Source: Rhizobiaceae bacterium (GTDB lineage Bacteria; Pseudomonadota; Alphaproteobacteria; Rhizobiales; Rhizobiaceae). From it: a stretch of 40,602 nt of DNA. The notes beneath the pieces are model-generated. The model saw only the letters and a list, made by a program, of their open reading frames with translations, did no database searches and was not told where the DNA came from. The position numbers and the translations under genes were made by a program. Below are positions 9,090-17,887 of the stretch, piece after piece; the first letter of the stretch is position 1, and the number at the start of each line of letters is the position of its first letter. Location: contig JAESUH010000030.1 in NCBI GenBank assembly GCA_016763155.1, positions 1 to 40,602 on the forward strand, read 5' to 3'.

Positions 9090-10244
9090 CTATACCCCAG
9101 TTTTCTCATCAATTTCTGGAATATCTTGATAGGCAGGCAGCAATATTCGAAAGAGTGTCTCGCCAGGCTTTGAATTGCATTCAACCACGCCACCATGATC
9201 ACCGACAATTTTTGCAACCAATGCCAATCCCAAACCAGTACCGTTGGTTTTTGAAGTTACGAATGGGTCGAATATATGCGCCAGCAATTCATCAGGAACA
9301 CCTGAACCATTATCCGACACACAAAATTCAAGCGGCAACGAGACGCGTTGATTGGAACCTGGCGCAATCAGCCTGATGCCTGGCTTATAGGCGGTGGAGA
9401 AAGTTATTACGCCTTCGGCCCCGTTCATAATCGCTTCGGATGCATTCTTTGCCAAATTTAGAAACACCTGCACGAGTTGATCCCGATTGCCATATACGGG
9501 TGGCAAAGAGGGATCATAACGCTCATTAATTCGAATGTTTGAAGCAAACCCATTCTCGGAAATCCGCTTCACATGTTCCAGCACTGAGTGGATATTGACC
9601 GGCGCACGTTCAATCGGGCGCTCATCTGAAAACACTTCCATCCGGTCAACAATTTTTACAATACGGTCGGTTTCATCGGTGATAAGTCTGGTTAAAACCC
9701 GGTCTTCTTCGCTGGAAGAACTTTCCAGCAATTGGGCTGCTCCGCGTATTCCAGATAGAGGGTTTTTGATTTCATGGGCAAGCATTGCTGCAAGGCCGGT
9801 AACCGTTCTAGCAGCCCCTCTGTGGGTGAGCTGGCGATCCATTTTTTCCGCTAAATTGCCCGGCTGAAACATCAACACCACCGCACCGGCAGTATCCAAA
9901 GCCGGAGAAGCGGAAATATCGACGGATTTCCCCTGCCCAATGCGCGGCGAAGAAATATCCACTTTATATTCATTGACCAGCGACCCGATGGAACGCACCT
10001 GATTCACCAGCGCAAATACCGGACTGCCGAAGGGCAATAGATCAGTCAGCTTTTGGCGGGAAAGCACGCTCGCAGAAGCTTTAAAAAATGCTTCGGCCGC
10101 CGAATTTGCAAAGATAATTCCACCATCTTCACCCACCATCAAAACCGGATGGGCGAGACTATCGAGCACAATAGAGGAAACATCATTTCCGGTGGTGTTT
10201 CCAGCAATCTTTGAAGGAGGCATCTCGACAGGTTTAGCCATCAT
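9090..10244 (-). CDS. ntrB: Nitrogen regulation sensor kinase NtrB (GlnL)
   Basis: Soluble PII-responsive histidine kinase/phosphatase that controls NtrC. The 384-aa product has no membrane segment. It has an N-terminal PAS domain (about 20-130), HisKA with H157 in [15 protein letters not shown], and HATPase motifs [19 protein letters not shown] and [12 protein letters not shown]. The ATG at 10244 overlaps the dusB stop (ATGA), so translation is probably coupled. The N-terminal MM leaves the second ATG as an equally possible start. Confidence 0.96.
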   Translation of the reverse strand: MMAKPVEMPPSKIAGNTTGNDVSSIVLDSLAHPVLMVGEDGGIIFANSAAEAFFKASASVLSRQKLTDLLPFGSPVFALVNQVRSIGSLVNEYKVDISSPRIGQGKSVDISASPALDTAGAVVLMFQPGNLAEKMDRQLTHRGAARTVTGLAAMLAHEIKNPLSGIRGAAQLLESSSSEEDRVLTRLITDETDRIVKIVDRMEVFSDERPIERAPVNIHSVLEHVKRISENGFASNIRINERYDPSLPPVYGNRDQLVQVFLNLAKNASEAIMNGAEGVITFSTAYKPGIRLIAPGSNQRVSLPLEFCVSDNGSGVPDELLAHIFDPFVTSKTNGTGLGLALVAKIVGDHGGVVECNSKPGETLFRILLPAYQDIPEIDEKTGV

Positions 10245-11245
10245 GCGGCTATTGGTTTGTTGGCATTTTGCTCAGCGAGATCGCATATCTCGCCCAGAAG
10301 TTTTAGGACGTCTGCGGGTTCTTCTGATCTCAGAATTTGTTGACGAAGTGCAGAGAATTCCGGGCCAGAGGCAAATTTATCCAGATACCAGCCAAGATGT
10401 TTTCTGGCTTGTCGCACCCCAAGAAATTTGCCGTATAATTGGCAAATGGCATCATAATGCTCGGCAATGATTGTTCGCAGTGTCAAATCAGTTCCAGCGA
10501 ATGGCGTTTCATTCCCGGCAATTTGCCCAGGTAACCACGGCGCGCCATAGCTCGCCCTGCCCACCATGACAGCATCAGCGCCTGAAGCTTCAATTGCACG
10601 ACCAGCACTATCAATGCTGGTGATATCTCCATTAACGACCACTGGCACAGAAACCGCTTCGCTAACCTGCCTGATCGCATCCCAATCGGCATTTCCCTTG
10701 TAGAATTGACAACGGGTACGCCCGTGCACGGTAATCATCTGCACGCCCGCGTCCTCAGCCCTTTTGGCAAGTTCTGCAGCGTTGATGGTTCCCTGATCCC
10801 AACCAAGGCGCATTTTTAAAGTCACAGGCACACTGACATTTACCACAACCGCATCAATCAATTTCAGGGCGTGATCAAGGTCACGCATCAGCGCTGAACC
10901 GGAATAACCAGTGGTGACCTTTCTGGCCGGGCACCCCATATTAATATCGATGATATCGGCACCTCCGGCTTCAACCATTTTGGCGGCATGTCCCATCCAG
11001 TGAGCCTCGCGGCCAATCAATTGCACCATATGAACCGGCAAATTGCCCGATTGTGCCTTAAGGTGCATTTCGGCTTCACCCTCAACAAAGGCCTCGCTTG
11101 CGACCATTTCAGACACCACCATGCCCGCGCCAAACTTCCACGCAAGTTCGCGGAACGGTAAGTCGCTCACACCTGACATTGGAGCCAGTAATGCGCGATT
11201 GCGCAATTTTACATTGCCAATGGAGAAGGGTTGATCTAATTGCAT
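10241..11245 (-). CDS. dusB: tRNA-dihydrouridine synthase DusB (NifR3)
   Basis: FMN-dependent reductase making dihydrouridine in tRNA; historically NifR3 because it heads the ntrBC operon in alphaproteobacteria, as here. The 334-aa product has the FMN-barrel start [17 protein letters not shown], the catalytic cysteine C105 in [18 protein letters not shown] and VVNGDITS. I chose the ATG at 11245 because family similarity begins at [10 protein letters not shown]. The open frame runs a further 38 codons upstream, but that stretch has no family similarity and would consume the divergent promoter region. Confidence 0.94.
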   Translation of the reverse strand: MQLDQPFSIGNVKLRNRALLAPMSGVSDLPFRELAWKFGAGMVVSEMVASEAFVEGEAEMHLKAQSGNLPVHMVQLIGREAHWMGHAAKMVEAGGADIIDINMGCPARKVTTGYSGSALMRDLDHALKLIDAVVVNVSVPVTLKMRLGWDQGTINAAELAKRAEDAGVQMITVHGRTRCQFYKGNADWDAIRQVSEAVSVPVVVNGDITSIDSAGRAIEASGADAVMVGRASYGAPWLPGQIAGNETPFAGTDLTLRTIIAEHYDAICQLYGKFLGVRQARKHLGWYLDKFASGPEFSALRQQILRSEEPADVLKLLGEICDLAEQNANKPIAA

Positions 11246-11351
11246 CAGACTGGTTAACTTTCGAAACTGCCTAAAATTTAGGCAATAGTAGAATTGCCTG
11301 TTTTTAGACAATGCCTGATCAAACCACAAGGGCAATTTGGGGATCTGTATT
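11246..11351. promoter_or_regulatory. dusB/ispDF divergent promoter region with two operator-like palindromes
   Basis: Between the divergent dusB and ispDF starts lies a perfect palindrome TGCCTAAA-A-TTTAGGCA (11268-11284), followed by a related imperfect one, TTGCCT-N6-AGACAA (11294-11311), and a lone TGCCT half (11312-11317). The centres are about 26-27 bp apart. A possible plus-strand promoter is CTGCCT with TAGAAT at 16 nt, overlapping the first palindrome. The repeated TTGCCT half-site suggests a dimeric regulator acting on one or both operons. It does not match the TGCAC-type NtrC consensus. Confidence 0.45.
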
Positions 11352-12542
11352 TTGACCATTAACGGGGTTGTTATTGTAGCGGCGGGGCGTGGTCAGCGTA
11401 TGGGGGCCAGTATTGCCGGGCCAAAACAATATTACCAATTGGCAGCAAAATCTGTTCTGCAACTCTGCATTGAAAAGTTTTGTTCCCATGAGGGTATCAG
11501 TTGGATTCAAGTGGTCATCCACCAAGATGATGCAGAGTTATACGCTCAATCCACCCCGCCCCACGAAAAGCTGTTACCCCCTGTTACCGGTGGAGAGACG
11601 CGGCAGATTAGTTGCCAGCTCGGGCTTGCAGCGCTTAGTGAACACGGCATTGATAAAATCCTGATACATGACGCAGCCAGACCCTTTGTATCGCAGGCAA
11701 CCATCTCAAAAGTGCTTGAAAGCATTGCACCTCGCCAATGTGCCCTACCCGGCCATGCCATTTCAGAGACAATCAAACGGGTTGATGGATCAGGCCATGT
11801 GCTTGAAACGGTTCCACGCGATAATTTATTCGCCGCCCAAACGCCGCAAGGGTTTATATTTACAGATATTCTTGCAGCTCATAACAAAGCAAAAAGTGAA
11901 AATCTCGATCATTTCACCGATGATGCAGCGGTTGCAGAATGGGCTGGTATGCAGGTTGAAATTGTTGAAGTGAGCAGCGACAATATGAAAATCACCACGG
12001 GTCACGATATGGAAATTGCGGAGAGAAGAATGCAGGCAAATACCCTCCCCGATGTTCGAACCGGTAGCGGCTATGATATTCATACATTGGGGCCTGGCAG
12101 CTTTGTCACCCTGTGCGGTCTCGAGATTAATCATGACATGGGATTACAGGGCCATTCAGACGCCGATGTGGGGCTTCATGCGCTGACGGATGCGCTACTT
12201 GGCACAATTGGCGATGGCGACATCGGCTCGCACTTTCCACCTTCTGATCCAAAATGGAAAGGTGCAGCGTCATTCCAGTTTTTGCAACATGCAGTAAAAC
12301 TGGTGAGAGCTGCTGGCGGCACGATCACGCATCTGGATGTGACATTAATTTGTGAAACGCCCAAGATTGGCCCGCACCGTGAAGCCATGCGGGAGTTCGT
12401 CGCCAAGACCTGTGATATTGAATTGAAACGGGTATCGGTCAAAGCCACCACCAATGAAAAAATCGGAGCGGTGGGCCGACAGGAAGGCATCGCCGCACTG
12501 GCCAATGCAACAGTCGTATTTCCATCTATCAACGGAGCATAA
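11352..12542 (+). CDS. ispDF: Bifunctional IspD/IspF enzyme of the MEP isoprenoid pathway
   Basis: Fusion of 2-C-methyl-D-erythritol 4-phosphate cytidylyltransferase (IspD) and 2-C-methyl-D-erythritol 2,4-cyclodiphosphate synthase (IspF), two non-consecutive MEP-pathway enzymes fused in most alphaproteobacteria. IspD part: VVIVAAGRGQRMG at the N-terminus, ILIHDAARPFV, ETVPRDNLFAAQTPQ and TDDAAV. IspF part from about residue 237: GSGYDIH with metal ligands D and H, GHSDADVGLHALTDALLG, GDIGSHFPPSDP, and near the end KATTNEKIGAVGRQEGI. No ATG is available. TTG at 11352 has GGGGA 8 nt upstream; an in-frame TTG at 11337 would add five residues. Confidence 0.93.
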   Translation: MTINGVVIVAAGRGQRMGASIAGPKQYYQLAAKSVLQLCIEKFCSHEGISWIQVVIHQDDAELYAQSTPPHEKLLPPVTGGETRQISCQLGLAALSEHGIDKILIHDAARPFVSQATISKVLESIAPRQCALPGHAISETIKRVDGSGHVLETVPRDNLFAAQTPQGFIFTDILAAHNKAKSENLDHFTDDAAVAEWAGMQVEIVEVSSDNMKITTGHDMEIAERRMQANTLPDVRTGSGYDIHTLGPGSFVTLCGLEINHDMGLQGHSDADVGLHALTDALLGTIGDGDIGSHFPPSDPKWKGAASFQFLQHAVKLVRAAGGTITHLDVTLICETPKIGPHREAMREFVAKTCDIELKRVSVKATTNEKIGAVGRQEGIAALANATVVFPSINGA

Positions 12543-12544
12543 TC

Positions 12545-13057
12545 ATGCATATTGATCCTGAATTGCCAGTTATGGCTGAAATGGTGCTGGACCGCTTCCG
12601 CGCCGAAAAAGGAAAAATCACCACGGCTGAATCCTGCACTGGTGGGTTAATCATGGCGCTTTTGACTTCCGTTGCGGGATCATCAGACGTGGTAGAGCGT
12701 GGCTTCATCACCTATTCCAACGAAGCAAAGCATGATTTAATCGGAGTCTCTCAGGAAACCCTTGATAATGAGGGCGCGGTCTCGATTGAAACAGCTGTAC
12801 AAATGGCACAGGGCGCGCTGGAACACTCAAACGCCACCGCCAGTGTTGCTGTAACCGGCATTGCCGGCCCCGGCGGCGGAACGGACGAAAAACCCGTTGG
12901 CCTCGTATTCATAGCCATTGCAAGCACGTTGGAAGAAGGCGCATTTGCTGAAGAGTTTCATTTTGGCGATCTGAGCAGAGACGAAATTCGCAATAAAACC
13001 GTCAAAATGGCATTTGAAATGCTGCTTTCATACGGGCTTGCCGCCGAAGAACAATAA
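12545..13057 (+). CDS. CinA C-terminal-type amidase (nicotinamide-nucleotide amidohydrolase, PncC-like)
   Basis: Stand-alone CinA C-terminal domain, 170 aa. In characterised members (PncC) it deamidates nicotinamide mononucleotide to nicotinate mononucleotide in NAD salvage. Family motifs are present in order: ITTAESCTGGL, FITYSNEAKHDLIGV, VSIETAVQMAQGA and VTGIAGPGGGTDEKPVGLV. It starts 2 nt after the ispDF stop and is surely co-transcribed. No N-terminal MoCF/CinA domain is present, so it is not the full competence/damage-inducible CinA. It ends directly against the stop codon of the convergent COQ10/RatA-like gene with no spacer. Confidence 0.88.
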   Translation: MHIDPELPVMAEMVLDRFRAEKGKITTAESCTGGLIMALLTSVAGSSDVVERGFITYSNEAKHDLIGVSQETLDNEGAVSIETAVQMAQGALEHSNATASVAVTGIAGPGGGTDEKPVGLVFIAIASTLEEGAFAEEFHFGDLSRDEIRNKTVKMAFEMLLSYGLAAEEQ

Positions 13058-13507
13058 TCAGGCCGAATAAATTTTATCGGCGCGTTCCTCGAAGGCAGCA
13101 GTGAAGCGGGAAAATGCGATTTCAAACATCGTTCCCATCACTATGCCAAGCATTTTGCTTTTGAATTCGTAATCGATTTCAAAGCTCACTTCGCATTTTC
13201 CATCTTCGAGATCAGTAAACCGCCATCGATTATCCAGATAGCGGAACGGCCCATCCAGATATTTCACATCGATTTGCAAATCTTCGCTGTTCAAAATCAC
13301 CTGACTGGTGAAGGTCTCGCGCAACATTTTGTAAGAGACCGACATATCAGCGATCAAAACTGTTTTGCCCTGTTTTTCCCGTGTGGAGCGAATTTTCAAT
13401 CCGCTGCACAGGGGCAGAAATTCAGGGTATTTTTCCACGTCAGCCACCAGATCAAACATCTTGGCGGCGCTGTGGTTTACAATGTGCTTTTTATCGAATT
13501 TAGGCAA
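13058..13507 (-). CDS. COQ10/RatA-like START-domain protein
   Basis: Ribosome association toxin RatA / coenzyme-Q-binding COQ10 family (polyketide cyclase-like START fold), 149 aa. Recognised from the N-terminal HIVNHSAAKMFDLVADVEKYPEFLPLC, which is the family signature, followed by MSVSYKMLRETFTSQV and a C-terminal helix FEIAFSRFTAAFEERA. In alphaproteobacteria this gene regularly follows lipA, as here (5 nt between). Function in bacteria is debated: ubiquinone-binding chaperone versus 50S-binding factor. I give no symbol. The family is secure, the role inferred. Confidence 0.87.
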   Translation of the reverse strand: MPKFDKKHIVNHSAAKMFDLVADVEKYPEFLPLCSGLKIRSTREKQGKTVLIADMSVSYKMLRETFTSQVILNSEDLQIDVKYLDGPFRYLDNRWRFTDLEDGKCEVSFEIDYEFKSKMLGIVMGTMFEIAFSRFTAAFEERADKIYSA

Positions 13508-13512
13508 AAGGC

Positions 13513-14472
13513 TTACCGATTGTTGCGAGCAGCTTGCAGCAGGGCAAAGTCTTCGCCCGCATGGTGTGATGAACGCGTTAGCGGTGAAGATGATACCAGC
13601 AAAAAGCCCTTTGTTTTGGCAATGGTTGCATAGGCATCAAACTCTTCAGGCGTTACAAAACGCACGATTTTGTGGTGCTTGCTGGTTGGCTGCAAATATT
13701 GACCAATGGTCATGAAATCTACATCAGCCGAGCGCAAATCATCCATCAATTGCAGCACTTCATTTCGCTCTTCACCAAAGCCAACCATGATGCCAGATTT
13801 GGTGAACATATTGGGATCCAGTTCTTTCACCTTCTGCAACAAACGGATCGAATGGAAATAGCGGCCACCGGGGCGAACTGACAAATATTTGGATGGTACA
13901 GTTTCCATATTATGGTTGAACACATCAGGTCTGGCCGCCACCACTTTTTCCAATGCGCCTTCTTTGCGCTGGAAATCAGGGGTCAGAATTTCGATTGTCG
14001 TGCTGGGTGATCTGGCGCGGATCGCTTCAATAGTGCGAACAAAATGCTCAGCACCACCGTCCGCAAGATCATCACGATCCACAGAGGTAATCACCACATG
14101 TTTCAGCCCAAGTTTTTGAACTGCAATGGCAACGTTTTCAGGTTCGGCCACATCCAGCGGATTGGGTTTTCCGGTGCGCACATTACAAAAGGCGCAGGCC
14201 CTTGTGCAGGTGTCGCCCATGATCATCATGGTCGCATGTTTCTTAGACCAGCATTCACCAATGTTGGGGCATCCGGCCTCTTCGCATACGGTAACTAGGC
14301 CGTTTTCTTTGACGATTTTGCGGGTTTCGTCATAGACCTTCGAACCGCCAGCTTTCACTCGAATCCATGATGGTTTGCGCTGGATCGCATTATCAGGATT
14401 ATTGGCTTTTTCCGGGTGGCGAAGTTTTGCGCCCGCTGCTTTGACGTCTATTGTATCGAGTACCGTTACCAT
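13513..14472 (-). CDS. lipA: Lipoyl synthase LipA
   Basis: Radical SAM enzyme that inserts two sulfurs into octanoyl groups on lipoyl domains, including those of PdhB and PdhC encoded upstream. 319 aa. Auxiliary cluster cysteines C63, C68 and C74 ([12 protein letters not shown]), radical SAM cluster C89, C93 and C96 (CTRACAFC), and the conserved C-terminal serine ligand region [10 protein letters not shown]-like ([13 protein letters not shown]). Placement at the end of the pdh operon matches its substrate supply. The ATG overlaps the stop of the upstream 88-aa gene by 1 nt (TAATG). Confidence 0.97.
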   Translation of the reverse strand: MVTVLDTIDVKAAGAKLRHPEKANNPDNAIQRKPSWIRVKAGGSKVYDETRKIVKENGLVTVCEEAGCPNIGECWSKKHATMMIMGDTCTRACAFCNVRTGKPNPLDVAEPENVAIAVQKLGLKHVVITSVDRDDLADGGAEHFVRTIEAIRARSPSTTIEILTPDFQRKEGALEKVVAARPDVFNHNMETVPSKYLSVRPGGRYFHSIRLLQKVKELDPNMFTKSGIMVGFGEERNEVLQLMDDLRSADVDFMTIGQYLQPTSKHHKIVRFVTPEEFDAYATIAKTKGFLLVSSSPLTRSSHHAGEDFALLQAARNNR

Positions 14473-14738
14473 TAGTCAGTTCTCTCTTCATTTGCCTTGT
14501 TTGTACCTGCTGTAAAAATCCAGGCAATACAAGCGGCCAATAGGCCAAACACCAGTCCAAGCACGCCACTGGATAAAACCGATGCAATCAGTCCATCCAG
14601 CCCTTCAGCACTCTCCCCATTTGGCCCAAAGGGAATGTGCACTGCCTGTGGGTTCCAAAGGTTCAATAAGCCCACTAACACGCCAAATGAAAGGATGGCA
14701 AAGAATATCCATAAAAAGGCGTTTAGTGGCCTAGGCAT
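14472..14738 (-). CDS. Small two-segment membrane protein, function unknown
   Basis: 88 aa, two predicted membrane segments (about 8-28 and 50-76) separated by a proline/glycine-rich loop, with a charged C-terminal tail (NKANEERTD). I do not recognise a family. It lies between lpd and lipA and overlaps the lipA ATG by 1 nt, so it is probably translated and coupled to lipA. In many Rhizobiales a GlsB/YeaQ-type small membrane protein occupies this position, but the glycine pattern of that family is not obvious here. The position argues for a real gene; the product is hypothetical. Confidence 0.72.
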   Translation of the reverse strand: MPRPLNAFLWIFFAILSFGVLVGLLNLWNPQAVHIPFGPNGESAEGLDGLIASVLSSGVLGLVFGLLAACIAWIFTAGTNKANEERTD

Positions 14739-14803
14739 TATTGCTCAATTCTATGCGCACAATTTGTCCAAAACCTGAGTTTCGTTTCTAAAATCGCACT
14801 GTT

Positions 14804-16243
14804 TTAGAAGTTTATCACCCTTCCATAGGCATCCAGCACGCTTTCATGCATCATTTCAGAGAGCGTTGGATGAGGGAAGACCGTATGCATCAAATCTTCT
14901 TCGGTGGTCTCCAGGTTCATTGCAATAACAAACCCTTGGATGAGTTCCGTTACTTCTGCTCCCACCATATGGGCCCCCAGAAGCTGGCCGGTTTTCTCGT
15001 CAAATATGGTTTTCACCAAACCATCAGGTTCGCCCAGCGCAATCGCCTTACCATTGCCGATGAATGGGAAACGACCCACTTTAATTTTATAACCGGCTTC
15101 CTTGGCTTTCGCTTCGGTGAGGCCAACTGAAGCCACTTGCGGGTGGCAATAAGTGCACCCAGGAATTTGGTTCTTATCCATTGGATGAGGTGACAAACCT
15201 GCAATTTTCTCAACGCAGATTACACCCTCATGCTCGGCCTTATGGGCAAGCATTGGTGGGCCAGCCACATCGCCAATTGCCAAAATTCCGGGGATATTCG
15301 TATTGCCGTAGGAATCGATAACCACACAGCCACGTTCAGTTTTGACACCAAGTTTCTCAAGTCCAAGATTTTCGATATTACCCTGTACTCCAACCGCAGA
15401 AATCAGTTTTTCAGCGCTGAGTTTTTCAACCTTGCCGTCTTTGGTTTCCACATGGGCAACAACGCCTGTTGCAGTTTTTTCCACCTTGGCAACTTTGGCT
15501 TCGGTGATGATTTTCATGCCGCGTTTTTCAAGTTGCTTTCTGGCAATCTTGGAGATTTCTTCGTCCTCAACCGGCATAATGTTAGGCATCAATTCGATGA
15601 CGGTAACATCAGCACCAAGCGCATGATAGAAGCTCGCAAATTCGATACCGATGGCACCAGAGCCCATTACCAGCAGAGATTTTGGCATGTCTTTGGGAAC
15701 AAGAGCCTCAAAATAGGTCCAGATTTTATCCCCGTCAGGTTCAATACCCGGGAGAGTGCGTGGACGTGCACCAGTGGCAATAATGATATTCTTAGCCTGA
15801 TAAGTGCCCTCACCCAGCGTGCCGCGTGGCGGTCTGGCCTGAGGTTCCATCGGCTTCTTTTTCATAGCTGAAACTTTGACTTCACCCGGTTTGGTGATTT
15901 CAGCTTCGCCCCAAATGACAGTGATTTTGTTCTTCTTCATCAAGCCGCCAACGCCCATGGTCAACTGGGTAGAAACACCGCGCGAACGTTTAACAACGGC
16001 TGCAATATCAACGCCAATTTTATCAGCAGTAAGGCCGTAATCCTTGGCGCGTTCCATCTGGTGATAGATTTCAGCCGAGCGCAACAAAGCTTTTGTGGGA
16101 ATACAACCCCAATTGAGGCAGATGCCGCCCATATGTTCGCGTTCGACCACGGCTGTTTTCAGCCCAAGCTGCGCTGCACGAATAGCTGCCACATAGCCAC
16201 CAGGACCACCGCCAATGATAAGTACGTCAAAAATATCTGCCAT
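14804..16243 (-). CDS. lpdA: Dihydrolipoamide dehydrogenase (E3 of the pyruvate dehydrogenase complex)
   Basis: FAD-dependent enzyme that reoxidises dihydrolipoamide with NAD. The 479-aa product has the FAD-binding GGGPGGYVAA at residue 11, the redox-active disulfide C42/C47 in GGICLNWGCIPTKA, the NAD-binding VMGSGAIGIEFASF, the second FAD motif AIGDVAG and the catalytic HPTLSE near the C-terminus. A basic/proline-rich insertion before GEGTYQAKNI (about residues 128-150) is typical of the alphaproteobacterial pdh-linked paralogue. It begins 25 nt after the pdhC stop, so it is the E3 dedicated to this operon. A weak 8-bp AT-rich inverted repeat (14786-14809) spans its stop codon. Confidence 0.96.
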   Translation of the reverse strand: MADIFDVLIIGGGPGGYVAAIRAAQLGLKTAVVEREHMGGICLNWGCIPTKALLRSAEIYHQMERAKDYGLTADKIGVDIAAVVKRSRGVSTQLTMGVGGLMKKNKITVIWGEAEITKPGEVKVSAMKKKPMEPQARPPRGTLGEGTYQAKNIIIATGARPRTLPGIEPDGDKIWTYFEALVPKDMPKSLLVMGSGAIGIEFASFYHALGADVTVIELMPNIMPVEDEEISKIARKQLEKRGMKIITEAKVAKVEKTATGVVAHVETKDGKVEKLSAEKLISAVGVQGNIENLGLEKLGVKTERGCVVIDSYGNTNIPGILAIGDVAGPPMLAHKAEHEGVICVEKIAGLSPHPMDKNQIPGCTYCHPQVASVGLTEAKAKEAGYKIKVGRFPFIGNGKAIALGEPDGLVKTIFDEKTGQLLGAHMVGAEVTELIQGFVIAMNLETTEEDLMHTVFPHPTLSEMMHESVLDAYGRVINF

Positions 16244-16268
16244 GTCGGCCTCGTTTTTTGTTTGTATT

Positions 16269-17603
16269 TTAAACCAGCATTGAAAGTGGTTTTTCGATAA
16301 AGCCCTTAAAGCTCGCCGCTAATTGCGCGCCCAGTGCGCCATCAATCACCCTATGGTCAAAGGCAAATGTCACCGCCATCATTATGCCGATGGCAAGCGC
16401 GCCATCGCGCACCACTGGTTGTGGCTTGCCTGCACCCACTGAAAGGATGGAAGCATGAGGCGGGTTGATGATGGAGGTGAATTCTTTCACCCCGAACATG
16501 CCCAGATTAGAAACCGCAGTTGTGCCGCCCTGATATTCAGCCGGTGCCAGTTTTTTGTTCTTTGCCCGACCAGCCATGTCTTTAACTTCAGCGGATATTT
16601 GCGTCAGGCTTTTCAGTTCAGCTTTGCGAACAATCGGCGTGAACAACCCATCAGGCACAGCAACCGCCACGCCCACATCTGAATGCTTGTGCAATATGCG
16701 GTCCGTGCTGGTCCATGAAGCATTGGCCATTGGCACTTTTTGCAGAGCCATCGCCATAGCTTTGACGATGAAATCATTGACCGAAACTTTATATGTTGGC
16801 TTGTCATCGACGATTGGCGCAGCAGCATTAATTTCCGCGCGCAGTTTCATCAGCGCGTCCAGCTCACAATCCATGGTAATCAAATAAGATGGAATGGTCT
16901 GCGTGCTCTCGGTCAACCGTTCGGCAATCACTCTACGCATGCCGTCATGCGGGAACTTCTCGTAATCAGCTTCGTCATACAACGCCAGAACTTGTGCGTC
17001 GGACATGCCGGTTGCCATAGCAGTCGTGCCACCACTTGTTTTGGCAGCAGCAATTGGTGCTTCAGCGCCATTTGAAGCAGTACCTGCTGCAAGAGCTTCT
17101 TCAACATCACGTTTATGAATGCGCCCGTGTGGGCCTGTGCCAGTGATCGAAGAAAGTGCGACACCTTCTTGAGCAGCAATGCGCCGTGCCAATGGGGAAG
17201 CAAACAGGCGTTCGCCTGATTGTGCAGGTGTTAAAGCAGCTGCAACCGGCGCCGCTGTCGGCTCTGTTGTTTTTTCGGGCTCTGGTGCTGTATCTACCAC
17301 AGGTGCCGCAGCGGCCGCTGGAGCAGAACTAACTGACGCATCAATATCCGAAGCGCTCTCGCCCTCTTCCAGAAGTACAGCAATGATGGAATTAACCTTC
17401 ACCCCTTCAGTGCCTTCTGCGACCAGAATTTTACCCACAACACCTTCATCAATGGATTCTACTTCCATGGTGGCTTTGTCAGTTTCGATCTCGCAAATCA
17501 CATCGCCTGCGGAAACGCTATCGCCCTCTTTGACATGCCATTTTGCAAGATTGCCCTCCTCCATGGTTGGTGAAAGTGCGGGCATGGTTATGTTGATCGG
17601 CAT
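16269..17603 (-). CDS. pdhC: Dihydrolipoamide acetyltransferase, E2 of pyruvate dehydrogenase
   Basis: Core enzyme transferring acetyl groups from lipoamide to CoA. 444 aa in three parts: one N-terminal lipoyl domain with the modified lysine K43 in [12 protein letters not shown]; an Ala/Pro-rich linker (about 85-130); the peripheral subunit-binding domain [21 protein letters not shown] (about 135-170); then a second linker and the catalytic domain ending with the active-site [12 protein letters not shown] single lipoyl domain is normal for alphaproteobacteria, where E1-beta carries another. It lies 4 nt downstream of the 92-aa unknown. Confidence 0.96.
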   Translation of the reverse strand: MPINITMPALSPTMEEGNLAKWHVKEGDSVSAGDVICEIETDKATMEVESIDEGVVGKILVAEGTEGVKVNSIIAVLLEEGESASDIDASVSSAPAAAAAPVVDTAPEPEKTTEPTAAPVAAALTPAQSGERLFASPLARRIAAQEGVALSSITGTGPHGRIHKRDVEEALAAGTASNGAEAPIAAAKTSGGTTAMATGMSDAQVLALYDEADYEKFPHDGMRRVIAERLTESTQTIPSYLITMDCELDALMKLRAEINAAAPIVDDKPTYKVSVNDFIVKAMAMALQKVPMANASWTSTDRILHKHSDVGVAVAVPDGLFTPIVRKAELKSLTQISAEVKDMAGRAKNKKLAPAEYQGGTTAVSNLGMFGVKEFTSIINPPHASILSVGAGKPQPVVRDGALAIGIMMAVTFAFDHRVIDGALGAQLAASFKGFIEKPLSMLV

Positions 17604-17607
17604 TTAA

Positions 17608-17886
17608 TCAGCCTCCATTTGTTTCGCTGAATATTCCGTTATTGATCAGAATATTCGTCGTAATTTGTATTTTTCCATCGTCAGCTGGCACCCGTTCTGC
17701 AAGGTGGGTGAAGCGTTTTATTTCTTCCACCACTTTGAGAACGGCCTCTTCACCGCTCAGCTTACGGTTGACTAATGTTTCCAGAGCTTCCTGGGAAATT
17801 TCCAGGACAACGCCGCGTCCATCGACCATAACCGATCTGTTAAATTTGCTATATCGAACGGATTTAATATCAAGACGCTGCATCAC
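17608..17886 (-). CDS. 92-aa protein inserted between pdhB and pdhC, resembles DUF1488
   Basis: Small soluble protein tightly packed in the pdh operon (1 nt after pdhB, 4 nt before pdhC). It has a beta-rich N-terminal half (VRYSKFNRSVMVDGRGVVLEI), then ISQEALETL, an amphipathic helix region and a closing DDGKIQITTNIL. That layout (EAL..L, long helix, DDG..ITTxxL) recalls DUF1488 domains, but I am not certain. Function unknown; the operon position would suit a pyruvate dehydrogenase-associated factor. The start ATG ATG at 17886/17883 is ambiguous by one codon. Confidence 0.75.
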   Translation of the reverse strand: MMQRLDIKSVRYSKFNRSVMVDGRGVVLEISQEALETLVNRKLSGEEAVLKVVEEIKRFTHLAERVPADDGKIQITTNILINNGIFSETNGG

Positions 17887-17887
17887 C

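Noticed and set aside
11246-11359. 38-codon upstream extension of dusB
   Set aside because: No family similarity, and it would cover the divergent promoter palindromes; DusB similarity starts at the ATG at 11245.
14786-14809. TTCTAAAA/TTTTAGAA inverted repeat at the end of lpd as a terminator
   Set aside because: AT-rich stem without a following T tract, overlapping the stop codon; downstream genes appear to be in the same operon.
15230-15871. Long plus-strand frame opposite lpd (213 codons)
   Set aside because: Antisense shadow of a well-supported gene; no similarity to any family.
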